The notes under the pieces: model-generated
Database searches by the model: none
Seen by the model: only the letters and a program-made list of their open reading frames with translations
What the model was told of the DNA's origin: nothing
Shown here: in pieces, positions 1-5,388 of the stretch
How positions within the stretch are numbered: position 1 is the first letter of the stretch
Layout of the letters: each line of letters opens with the position of its first letter
Position numbers and translations under genes: made by a program
Assembly: GCA_019313765.1 (NCBI GenBank)
Contig: JAFDAP010000118.1
Span: forward strand, 1 to 6,067
DNA: 6,067 nucleotides
Reading direction: 5' to 3'
DNA from: Deltaproteobacteria bacterium
GTDB taxonomy: Bacteria; Desulfobacterota; DSM-4660; Desulfatiglandales; Desulfatiglandaceae

Positions 1-1095
1 GGCCACGAAAAACTGATGGCGGCCCGCAACCAGCTCCTCGGCATGGCGGCACAGGATCCGCGATTGATGAGGGTCCGGCCCAACGGCATGGAAGACGTGC
101 CCGAATACCGGGTTGACGTGGACTGGGAAAAGGCCGGCGCCATGGGCGTTCCCATCACCTCCATCCACAACACCATCAGGGCGGCCTTCGGCAGCGCCTA
201 TGTCAACGACTTTATCCAGGCCGGGCGGGTCAAACGGGTTTTTGTACAGGCAGACGCCCCCTACCGCATGTTGCCCAAGGACCTGGAAAAACTCTATGTG
301 CGCAACAGCCAGGGGAAGATGGTCCCCTTTTCTTCTTTTGCGTCCGAACACTGGACTTATGGCTCTCCCCAATTAGAGCGTTTCAACGGTTTCCCGTCCA
401 TCAACATCTGGGGCGAGCCGGCGCCGGGGAGGAGTTCCGGAGCGGCCATGGCTGCCATGGAAGAACTCGCCTCGAAGCTGCCCCAGGGGATCGGCTTTGA
501 CTGGACCGGGCTTTCCTACCAGGAACGGATGGCAAGTAGCCAGGCGCCGCTTCTCTATGCCTTTTCCATCTTTGTGATCTTCCTGGTCCTGGCGGCCCTG
601 TATGAGAGCTGGCCCATCCCCATCGGGATCCTGCTGTGCCTGCCCCTTGGGGTCATAGGCGGCGTTATCGCTTCAAGCATGCGGGGGATGCCCAATGATG
701 TCTATTTCCAGATAGGGCTGCTGACCATCCTGGGCCTGACCGCCAAGAACGCGATCCTGATTGTCCAGTTCGCCAGGGCCAGGGTCGATGAAGGGGCAAG
801 GCTAACCGCGGCGACGCTGGAAGCAGCAAAATTAAGACTGCGCCCTATCATAATGACCTCGCTGGCCTTCGGGTTTGCCGTCCTGCCGCTCGCCCTTGCG
901 AGCGGGGCCGGAGCGGGCGCGCAAAAGGCCATCGGCACCGGGGTGCTGGGTGGGATGATTACATCCACCTTTCTGGTGATTTTGTTTGCGCCGCTTTTTT
1001 ATGTGGTAATTTATAAGGCGTTTGGCAAACACAGGAAGCGCATAACGATGAAGCACGTTGATGAAAGTACGTCAGGGGGTCAATCACATGAATAA
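1..1095 (+). CDS. RND multidrug efflux pump, AcrB/MexB type (HAE1 family), C-terminal part
   Basis: This is the inner-membrane, proton-driven pump of a tripartite efflux system that moves drugs and other amphiphiles from periplasm or inner membrane out through an outer-membrane channel. The frame is open from base 1, so the N-terminal two thirds lie outside; the 364 residues seen match roughly the last third of AcrB (about 1050 residues). Near the start is periplasmic porter/docking sequence with RVRPNGMEDVPEY, AYVNDF, YRMLPKDLEKLYVR, VPFSSF and DWTGLSYQER, all typical of the AcrB/MexB branch. Membrane helices follow from about residue 186 (TM8-TM12). The proton-relay residues of this half are present: Lys249 in LTAKNAILIV (AcrB K940) and Arg279 in LRLRPI (AcrB R971). 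The C-terminal tail is charged and cytoplasmic. The stop overlaps the next gene's start by 8 bp, so the two are co-transcribed. The substrate cannot be read from this part. Confidence 0.96.
   Translation, partial: GHEKLMAARNQLLGMAAQDPRLMRVRPNGMEDVPEYRVDVDWEKAGAMGVPITSIHNTIRAAFGSAYVNDFIQAGRVKRVFVQADAPYRMLPKDLEKLYVRNSQGKMVPFSSFASEHWTYGSPQLERFNGFPSINIWGEPAPGRSSGAAMAAMEELASKLPQGIGFDWTGLSYQERMASSQAPLLYAFSIFVIFLVLAALYESWPIPIGILLCLPLGVIGGVIASSMRGMPNDVYFQIGLLTILGLTAKNAILIVQFARARVDEGARLTAATLEAAKLRLRPIIMTSLAFGFAVLPLALASGAGAGAQKAIGTGVLGGMITSTFLVILFAPLFYVVIYKAFGKHRKRITMKHVDESTSGGQSHE
1074..1080 (+). promoter_or_regulatory. Ribosome binding site of the outer-membrane factor gene
   Basis: AGGGGGT ends 7 bases before the ATG at 1088, inside the last codons of the pump gene. 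It favours the ATG at 1088 over the in-frame TTG at 1058, which has no comparable site and would put ten charged or polar residues before a lipoprotein signal. Confidence 0.7.
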
Positions 1096-2497
1096 ACAAC
1101 GATTGTTTCTACTGGTTGGTCTCGCCATTTTTTTCGGTGGCTGCTCCCTGGCTCCGAAATACACACAGCCCAAAGCGCCGATCCCGGCTGAGTGGCCACA
1201 GGGTGCGGCCTACAAAGACACGCAGGCCATGCCCGGAGCGCCGACCGCCCCGGAGCTGAGCCGGCAGGAATTTTTTGCCGACAAACAACTTCAAAAGATT
1301 ATTGAGATGGCCTTGAACAACAACCGTGACCTGTGCCTGGCGGCCCTGAATGTGGAAAGGGCTCGTGCGCTGTACGGCATTCAACGGGCCGAACTGTTCC
1401 CTTCGGTCAATGCGGTCGGTAGTGGAAGTAAACAACGGAGTTCCTCCGATTTTACGCGCCCCGGAGAGCCGAGGACAACGAAACAGTACAGTGTCAATAT
1501 GGGCATTGCTTCCTGGGAAATCGATTTTTTCGGCCGCATCCGCAGCCTGAAAGATCGGGCGCTGCAAGAGTACCTGGCCACGGAGCAGGCCCGTCGCAGC
1601 GCACAGATTTTGCTGGTATCCGAGGTTGCCAGGGTGTACCTGACCCTTGCCGCGGATCGGGGGAACCTCAAACTGGTCCAATCCACCCTTGAGACCCAGC
1701 AGGCTGCCTACGCTTTAATCCAGCGGCAATATGAAGTTGGACTCGCGACCGAGTTGGATCTGCGTCAAGCGCAAATTCCGGTGGATGCGGCCCGGGGAGA
1801 TGTGGCCCGCTACACGCAATTAGTGGCGCAAGATAAAAATGGCCTGAACCTTCTGACCGGCTCTTCGGTATCGGAAGATCTCCTGCCGCTGGATCTGAGC
1901 AGCGTTACCCCCCCAAAAGAAATTTCTCCGGGCCTATCTTCCGAAGTGCTCCTGTGCCGGCCTGATATTATGGCCGCGGAATATCGGCTCAAGGGGGCCT
2001 ACGCCTTTATCGGCGCGGCCCGGGCCGCCTTCTTCCCCCGCATTTCTCTGACGACTGCAGTGGGAACCGCAAGCGCTGAGCTGTCCGGCCTGTTTAAATC
2101 CGGCTCGGGCACCTGGAACTTTACGCCGCAGATAGTTCTGCCGATTTTTGACGCCCGCACTTGGGCCGCGCTGCGGGTCAGCAAAGCCGATCGGGAAATC
2201 GTCCTGACCCAGTATGAGAAGGCAATCCAGACGGCCTTCAGGGAAGTAGCCGATTCTCTGGCAGTGCAGGGCACAATAAACCAGCAGGTATCTGCGCAAC
2301 AATCTCTGGTCAATGCTGTTGCAGAAACATATCGCCTCTCAAATATACGCTATACAAAGGGGATTGACAGCTACCTGAGCGTCCTTGTTGCGCAGCGATC
2401 CCTCTATGCGGCGCAACAGGGCCTCATCGGCATCCGCCTGGCCAGGTTAGCCAACCATGTGAGGCTTTACGCGGTATTGGGCGGAGGCGGCGAATAG
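1088..2497 (+). CDS. Outer-membrane efflux lipoprotein, OprM/NodT family (TolC-like channel)
   Basis: This is the trimeric outer-membrane channel and exit duct that completes the tripartite pump begun by the preceding gene. From ATG 1088 the protein has 469 residues, normal for OprM (about 485). It begins with a short basic n-region (MNKQR), a hydrophobic stretch and a lipobox ending in Cys19 (FFGGC), followed by SLAPKY; acylation at this Cys and signal peptidase II cleavage are expected. Two OEP repeats follow. The first contains NNRDL, LNVERARA, IQRAELFPSV (around residue 100), WEIDFFGRIRSL and YLATEQARRSAQ. The motif ELDLRQAQ lies near 222, and the second repeat carries RPDIMAAEY, GAARAAFFPRISL (about 309-321) and QYEKAIQTAFREVAD. 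The close OprM-like motif order, together with the 8-bp overlap with an AcrB/MexB-type pump, makes the assignment strong. No terminator is seen after the stop. Confidence 0.95.
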   Translation: MNKQRLFLLVGLAIFFGGCSLAPKYTQPKAPIPAEWPQGAAYKDTQAMPGAPTAPELSRQEFFADKQLQKIIEMALNNNRDLCLAALNVERARALYGIQRAELFPSVNAVGSGSKQRSSSDFTRPGEPRTTKQYSVNMGIASWEIDFFGRIRSLKDRALQEYLATEQARRSAQILLVSEVARVYLTLAADRGNLKLVQSTLETQQAAYALIQRQYEVGLATELDLRQAQIPVDAARGDVARYTQLVAQDKNGLNLLTGSSVSEDLLPLDLSSVTPPKEISPGLSSEVLLCRPDIMAAEYRLKGAYAFIGAARAAFFPRISLTTAVGTASAELSGLFKSGSGTWNFTPQIVLPIFDARTWAALRVSKADREIVLTQYEKAIQTAFREVADSLAVQGTINQQVSAQQSLVNAVAETYRLSNIRYTKGIDSYLSVLVAQRSLYAAQQGLIGIRLARLANHVRLYAVLGGGGE

Positions 2498-2532
2498 TTT
2501 GCAGCAGGATGCGCTTTGTTCATTTCAGTATA

Positions 2533-2543
2533 AAAGGGGTGAT
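2533..2543 (+). promoter_or_regulatory. Strong Shine-Dalgarno site ahead of the leader ORF
   Basis: AAAGGGGTGAT differs at one position from the full anti-SD complement AAGGAGGTGAT and ends 3 bases before the ATG at 2547 (GGGG core about 7 bases away). It is much better than what precedes the stress-protein ATG at 2594, where the nearest purine run (GAGGG, 2586-2590) leaves only 3 bases. Ribosomes probably load here and reach the downstream gene by coupling. Confidence 0.5.
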
Positions 2544-2546
2544 GAC

Positions 2547-2597
2547 ATGGCGCATAGAAAGCAGTTTGTCGGCATAAGCGTGGATGAGGGAGTATGA
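2547..2597 (+). CDS. 16-codon leader-like ORF coupled to the stress-protein gene
   Basis: The ORF encodes MAHRKQFVGISVDEGV and is too short for usual gene callers. Its TGA overlaps the ATG of the following universal stress protein gene in an ATGA junction, the classic arrangement for translational reinitiation. It has the best ribosome binding site in the area. The peptide RKQFVGISVDEG loosely resembles the first beta strand of a Usp domain (compare RKFLVLVDGSE at the start of the next gene), so it may instead be the stub of a decayed Usp start. It contains no run of one amino acid that would suggest attenuation. No known family is recognised. Confidence 0.35.
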   Translation: MAHRKQFVGISVDEGV

Positions 2598-3547
2598 CAA
2601 TTCAAAGGAAATTCCTGGTATTGGTTGATGGTTCAGAACGAACCATAAAAACGATTAACTATGTGAAGAATTTTATGCCTGTTGATGAGAATACGCGGAT
2701 TGTGCTGTTTCATGTCTTCAGTGGCATACCGGAAGAATATCGGGAGTTGGAGAAGGATCCAACTTGCGTAACGGCCGTACAACAGTTGAGAAATCGGGAA
2801 ATGGAGGAGAAGAGTGGGATCCGGGCGTACCTGGAACGGGCGAAAGAAATATTGATCACAGGCGGATGTTCGGAACAGTCAATTGAAATCAAATTTCATT
2901 TTTTGGAAAAAGGGGTCGCCCGGGACATAATTGATGAAGCGAGAAAGGGTTACACCGCAGTCGTCCTGAGAAGGCGGGGGATGGGTGCGCTGAAAAATAT
3001 CATACTTGGCAGCGTTGCTGTCAAGCTGTTACAAGCCTTAACATTTATCCCAATTATAATCGTGGGGCAGGCCCCTCCCGTCAAGAAAATGTTATTGGCC
3101 GTGGATGCTTCACCTTTTTCGATGAAAGCGGTTGAATTTGTGGCCTCATTGTTAGGGGGCCATGGGTATGAAGTCTGTATTTTTCATGCAATTCCAGGTT
3201 TGGGGGCTGTACATTTTGAACTTTCTGAACTCGGTAAGCCGGAACTTCCCGACGTTAACATGTCTGATACCTGTATTGAAGCTTTAAAATTAAAAGTGGT
3301 GCGACTGTTTCAGGATGTAAAAGACATGCTGATGGCAACCGGGTTTGAAGCTGAAAAAATATCTGAAAAAATAATTTCAGGTGTAGGCAGCCGATCCGAT
3401 GCAATTGTCAAGGAAGCAGAAGGCGGCGGTTACGGTACAATTGTTGTCGGCCGAAGGGGTCTTTCAAAAGTTGAGGCGTTTTTTATGGGCAGGGTCGGTC
3501 ATGAGGTTGTTTATGGAGGGAAAATATTTACCGTCTGGGTGGTCTGA
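2594..3547 (+). CDS. Universal stress protein with two tandem UspA domains
   Basis: This cytoplasmic protein of 317 residues is built from two Usp folds, roughly residues 1-158 and 164-317, like E. coli UspE in plan. Each domain starts with the expected hydrophobic strand ending in an Asp (LVLVDGS, D12; LLAVDAS, D171) and ends in the nucleotide-loop region. The canonical ATP motif is G-2x-G-9x-G-(S/T). Domain 1 has R126-RR-G129-9x-G139-S140, so its first glycine is arginine. Domain 2 has G286-RR-G289-9x-G299-R300, so its final Ser/Thr is arginine. Each domain therefore lacks one motif position, and neither can be assumed to bind ATP normally. Usp proteins support survival under growth arrest and stress by mechanisms mostly unresolved. 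The gene lies 96 bp after the efflux operon and overlaps the small ORF before it by 4 bp. Read-through from the efflux genes is possible because no terminator is seen between them. Confidence 0.93.
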   Translation: MTIQRKFLVLVDGSERTIKTINYVKNFMPVDENTRIVLFHVFSGIPEEYRELEKDPTCVTAVQQLRNREMEEKSGIRAYLERAKEILITGGCSEQSIEIKFHFLEKGVARDIIDEARKGYTAVVLRRRGMGALKNIILGSVAVKLLQALTFIPIIIVGQAPPVKKMLLAVDASPFSMKAVEFVASLLGGHGYEVCIFHAIPGLGAVHFELSELGKPELPDVNMSDTCIEALKLKVVRLFQDVKDMLMATGFEAEKISEKIISGVGSRSDAIVKEAEGGGYGTIVVGRRGLSKVEAFFMGRVGHEVVYGGKIFTVWVV

Positions 3548-3686
3548 TAATATGTTGTGGGTATAGCCCCGGTTCTTCCCTGCTCCAGCGGGCGATTGTT
3601 ACGCGGGTTGCGCATACCCTGTGCCGACGATTCCCCTGTTTTGCTTCCTCAACACTTACCCGGACTTGTCAAGGCGAAAGCATGTT

Positions 3687-3842
3687 ATGAACCAACGAAA
3701 CTCCCGGGGAGATGCGGCCCGGGATGATGTCGTGTGGCCGAGTTATAATTGTGCTATCGCTGTCGTGGTTGAAGAGGAAAGCGAGGAAGAGGTAGCTGGG
3801 CGCTCCGGGCGACCGCTAAGCGCTTGGGAGGAGAAGCAATGA
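3687..3842 (+). CDS. Doubtful small acidic ORF ending in ATGA overlap with the SMR gene
   Basis: From ATG 3687 the ORF gives 51 residues; the frame stays open upstream to a GTG at 3621 (73 residues). The C-terminal half is acidic (VVVEEESEEEV). Its TGA overlaps the SMR start codon in an ATGA junction, which is the only argument for it. Against it: no good ribosome binding site in front of either start (AAGG at 3671 is 12 bases from ATG 3687), no recognised domain, and a frame that runs through a hairpin and a promoter-like box. It is most likely a chance frame; a leader peptide role is possible. Confidence 0.2.
   Translation: MNQRNSRGDAARDDVVWPSYNCAIAVVVEEESEEEVAGRSGRPLSAWEEKQ
3702..3724 (+). 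promoter_or_regulatory. GC-rich hairpin in the SMR leader
   Basis: TCCCGGG (3702-3708) and CCCGGGA (3718-3724) are perfect reverse complements separated by 9 bases (GAGATGCGG), giving an all-Watson-Crick 7-bp stem. No T-run follows, so it is not a standard intrinsic terminator. It could be an RNA structural element or a dyad-symmetric protein site upstream of the promoter-like box. The function is unknown. Confidence 0.35.
3744..3749 (+). promoter_or_regulatory. Possible -10 box for the SMR gene
   Basis: A consensus TATAAT lies 90 bases before the SMR start codon. No recognisable -35 hexamer stands 16-18 bases upstream (GGGATG region), and there is no extended -10 TG. If used, it would need an activator, which the neighbouring dyad could bind. 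The evidence is a single hexamer. Confidence 0.25.
3827..3832 (+). promoter_or_regulatory. Ribosome binding site of the SMR gene
   Basis: GGAGGA ends 6 bases before ATG 3839 and fixes that start. The in-frame TTG at 3824 would lie ahead of this site and add five non-family residues to a protein whose length from 3839 equals EmrE's. Confidence 0.75.
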
Positions 3843-4171
3843 TACAGGAGTGGCTTTATTTGGCTTGCGCCATAGCATTAGAGGTTGCCGGCACAACATC
3901 AATGAAGATGTCTGAGGGCTTTAGCAAGCTCATAGCTTCCGTGCTTATTTTTGTGTTTTATGCCGCATCTTTCGTGGCCCTGACATTTGCTCTGAAAAAA
4001 ATTGATGTGAGCATTGCATACGCAGTTTGGTCCGGTGTTGGGACAGCTCTGATCACCATGATTGGGATATTTTATTTCAGAGAAACGGCTTCCATTGTTA
4101 AGCTGGCAAGCATCGCTCTAATCATTATTGGAGTGGTTGGTTTGAATCTCAGTGGTGGAGCAAATCATTGA
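3839..4171 (+). CDS. Small multidrug resistance (SMR) transporter, EmrE/Qac subtype
   Basis: This is an inner-membrane proton antiporter that works as an antiparallel dimer. The 110 residues equal EmrE in length and form four hydrophobic helices (about 5-21, 32-52, 58-78, 86-104). The key EmrE residues are all present one position later: the proton- and drug-binding Glu15 (EmrE E14) in LEVAGTTSMKMSEGF, Tyr41 (Y40), Tyr61 (Y60) and Trp64 (W63) in AYAVWSGVG. The GTT.MK.SEGF block and AYAVWSGVGTALI favour the quaternary-ammonium/cationic-drug exporters over the guanidinium exporters (Gdx/SugE), which have a different first-helix signature (EVVWAVGLK in SugE). Substrate range cannot be read from sequence. 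It stands alone rather than as a paired heterodimeric SMR. A relic of another gene follows immediately. Confidence 0.93.
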   Translation: MIQEWLYLACAIALEVAGTTSMKMSEGFSKLIASVLIFVFYAASFVALTFALKKIDVSIAYAVWSGVGTALITMIGIFYFRETASIVKLASIALIIIGVVGLNLSGGANH

Positions 4172-4370
4172 TGAGGCGACCTCAAACGGTGCCCATTACA
4201 AAATCCACCTTGTGCTCTGGCAAGGCAAAAGACTGCGGCAGATCGTTTTTGTCATTTCAGCCTTGCTATGCGGATACCAGGAAGATGATCTCTTTAGGCG
4301 CTTTAGGCTCTTAATCGGCGTTCCTTACAGGAGTAACAAAAAGAGCGACCTCCTGCTGAATTGTTTGTAA
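4152..4370 (+). pseudogene. Decayed fragment of a polyprenyl synthetase gene
   Basis: The open frame starts at a GTG inside the SMR gene and runs 72 codons. Its middle, 4191-4296, matches the GKR-RP region near the N-terminus of the prenyl synthase at 5389. AHY, then QGKRLRQIVFVISALLCGYQ and EDDLFR, correspond to GHY, QGKRFRPLLFVLSARLCGYQ and GDDVFR there. By hand count, 56 of 80 bases agree without gaps from 4221 against 5611, including a 10-base exact block CGGATACCAG. A 9-base in-frame insertion precedes the GKR motif, and the conserved Pro after it is Gln. The homology stops before the first Asp-rich motif, and the remaining codons resemble nothing. No domain could be catalytic, so it is a relic rather than a gene. 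Confidence 0.6.
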
Positions 4371-4420
4371 TTTTTTCCAACTCGACTACTTGACCACTCA
4401 ACTATTTAACGAGGTCTGGA

Positions 4421-4510
4421 ATGAGGGGTCACATCAAGAGAATCTTGATCTTATTTTGCCTCGCGGCGGTCTTTGGCTTTTCAGCAGGAAACCGCTTAAC
4501 CCAGGTATAG
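4421..4510 (+). CDS. 29-codon ORF resembling an isolated signal peptide
   Basis: The ORF begins MRGHIKRILILFC and continues LAAVFGFSAGN to a stop after RLTQV. Basic residues (R2, H4, K6, R7), a hydrophobic core of about 14 residues and a small-residue end (SAG) have the shape of a Sec signal peptide or a one-helix membrane miniprotein. GAGG at 4411-4414 stands 6 bases before the ATG, a usable ribosome binding site. It ends 25 bases before the crotonase-like gene. It could be a genuine small membrane protein, or the surviving 5' end of a periplasmic protein gene in a stretch that already contains another gene relic. The family is not recognised. Confidence 0.35.
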   Translation: MRGHIKRILILFCLAAVFGFSAGNRLTQV

Positions 4511-4520
4511 ATCACGTAGG

Positions 4521-4528
4521 AAAGGAGG
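4521..4528 (+). promoter_or_regulatory. Strong ribosome binding site of the crotonase-like gene
   Basis: AAAGGAGG ends 7 bases before ATG 4536, an almost ideal arrangement that fixes this start and suggests efficient translation. Confidence 0.7.
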
Positions 4529-4535
4529 CCCCAAA

Positions 4536-5333
4536 ATGCAAAAAACAAAAGAGTTTGATCAAACGCACGGTTTTTTTTCGGCAAAAAGGATCGATGATAT
4601 CGCCATGCTCAGGTTCAATAAAAAATTCCTTTTTTCGGCGACTGATTTAAACGTCAAGGGGTCGCTTTTCGATTACCTTGAGCTTATTTCGAAAACCGAT
4701 GAGATCAAAGTTGTTCTCATTATGGGCTCACCGCACAAGACAGGGTGCGAAGAGTATATTGAATTTTATCCTAAGGCATTTGAAATCAAATTTGGTCAAT
4801 ATGCCATAGAGAGACTATACAATGCCGTTAATCAGTTCATCTTAAAAATTGTGGACTTGAACAAGATACTTGTCCATGCCGACAGCGGGGAGGTGATTTC
4901 CCTATTCCTGAATGTGAGCCTTGCGTGCGACTACAGGATAGTGGCGGACAACACCGTCTTCAAGAATCCCTGCCTTGAGCTGGGACTGGTGCCAAAGGGT
5001 GGCGGGGTCTTTTTTCTCTCTAAGATGTTGGGAAGGAGCAAGGCATTAGAGGTCCTTTTATCTGAGGAAGATATCCCCGCGCAGGAGGCCATGAGACTTG
5101 GTATTGTGGACAAACTTGTAACCGCGGATGAACTTGAAAATGCAGCATTGGAAATAGCACAGGGATTTGCCCGGAAACCGGGCACTACTCTGGAAGAGGT
5201 CAAAAGGCTCTTGAGTTATTCCATGAAGGACCTGGCGGATTTCTTGCAACTCGAAAACGAGGTGCTCCTGAGGATTGTAACATCTCAAGAATTCCGAAAA
5301 AGGTTGCGGGAATGCCCGCATGACGGTCTCTGA
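4536..5333 (+). CDS. Divergent crotonase-superfamily (enoyl-CoA hydratase/isomerase-like) protein
   Basis: The 265-residue protein has the crotonase fold's usual length and layout. LACDYRIVADNTVFKNP (129-145), LGLVPKGGG (149-157), LSKMLGRSKALEVLLS, AQEAMRLGIVDKLV (182-195) and the C-terminal helices EVKRLL...LENEVLLRIVTSQEF match the family position by position. The active site does not. The glycine-rich oxyanion loop (usually GGG) reads SLF at 122-124. The two catalytic glutamates of enoyl-CoA hydratase (rat E144 and E164) align with Asn126 and Cys146, and the first oxyanion segment (usually FCAGADL) reads KTGCEEY at 68-74. Ordinary hydration of enoyl-CoA is therefore unlikely; other crotonases catalyse isomerisation, hydrolysis or C-C cleavage, or it may be non-catalytic. 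It is cytoplasmic, with no signal peptide. The polyprenyl synthetase gene starts 55 bp downstream with no clear terminator between, so co-transcription is plausible. Confidence 0.85.
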   Translation: MQKTKEFDQTHGFFSAKRIDDIAMLRFNKKFLFSATDLNVKGSLFDYLELISKTDEIKVVLIMGSPHKTGCEEYIEFYPKAFEIKFGQYAIERLYNAVNQFILKIVDLNKILVHADSGEVISLFLNVSLACDYRIVADNTVFKNPCLELGLVPKGGGVFFLSKMLGRSKALEVLLSEEDIPAQEAMRLGIVDKLVTADELENAALEIAQGFARKPGTTLEEVKRLLSYSMKDLADFLQLENEVLLRIVTSQEFRKRLRECPHDGL

Positions 5334-5347
5334 GCAAGAAAGCCGTC
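5305..5347 (+). other. Two adjacent hairpins at the 3' end of the crotonase-like gene
   Basis: TGCGGG-AATG-CCCGCA (5305-5320) is a perfect 6-bp stem with a 4-base loop inside the last codons. Right after it GACGG (5322-5326) and CCGTC (5343-5347) can form a 5-bp stem across the stop codon. Neither is followed by a T-run, so a Rho-independent terminator is not supported. They may affect mRNA stability or processing between the two genes, or be chance. Confidence 0.25.
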
Positions 5348-5388
5348 TTCCAAAACCAGTACTGGACAACAAACAATAAGGGATTTCT

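Larger units (their letters stand above)
3548..3838 (+). other. Intergenic leader between stress-protein and SMR genes
   Basis: These 291 bases contain no convincing gene. Within them are a 6-bp inverted repeat GGGTAT/ATACCC (3559-3564 and 3614-3619), the hairpin at 3702-3724, a TATAAT at 3744-3749, and a 5-bp inverted repeat GCGCT/AGCGC (3800-3804 and 3819-3823) just before the SMR ribosome binding site. No T-tract terminator follows the stress-protein stop. I looked for the guanidine riboswitches that often precede SMR genes and did not recognise their conserved sequence blocks. Confidence 0.5.

Noticed and set aside
1109..1686. Long minus-strand frames of 190 and 101 codons opposite the outer-membrane factor
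   Set aside because: They lie entirely antisense to a well-supported gene in GC-rich DNA, where such open antisense frames are expected, and their products show no family motifs.
2529..2534. TATAAA as a promoter -10 box for the stress-protein gene
   Set aside because: It overlaps the ribosome binding site of the leader ORF and has no -35 hexamer at a suitable distance.
3548..3838. Guanidine riboswitch upstream of the SMR gene
   Set aside because: The characteristic conserved blocks of guanidine-I, -II or -III elements were not recognised, and the transporter belongs to the EmrE/Qac subtype rather than the guanidinium exporters.
3548..4190. Integron cassette (attC) around the qac-like SMR gene
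   Set aside because: No paired GTTRRRY/RYYYAAC core sites with inner inverted boxes are visible on either side of the gene.
4330..4378. Rho-independent terminator before the T-run at 4371-4376
   Set aside because: Only a weak 5-bp A/T-rich pairing (ACAAA/TTTGT) with a long loop precedes the T-run; no GC-rich stem is present.
4390..4650. 86-codon open frame overlapping the start of the crotonase-like gene
   Set aside because: It is out of frame with the crotonase, has no ribosome binding site or start codon of note, and its product has no domain shape; the crotonase frame has a strong site and family motifs.
5356..5365. Palindrome CCAGTACTGG between the crotonase-like and synthase genes
   Set aside because: It is a perfect 10-base palindrome, but with no loop, no repeat elsewhere and no T-run there is nothing to assign it to beyond chance.
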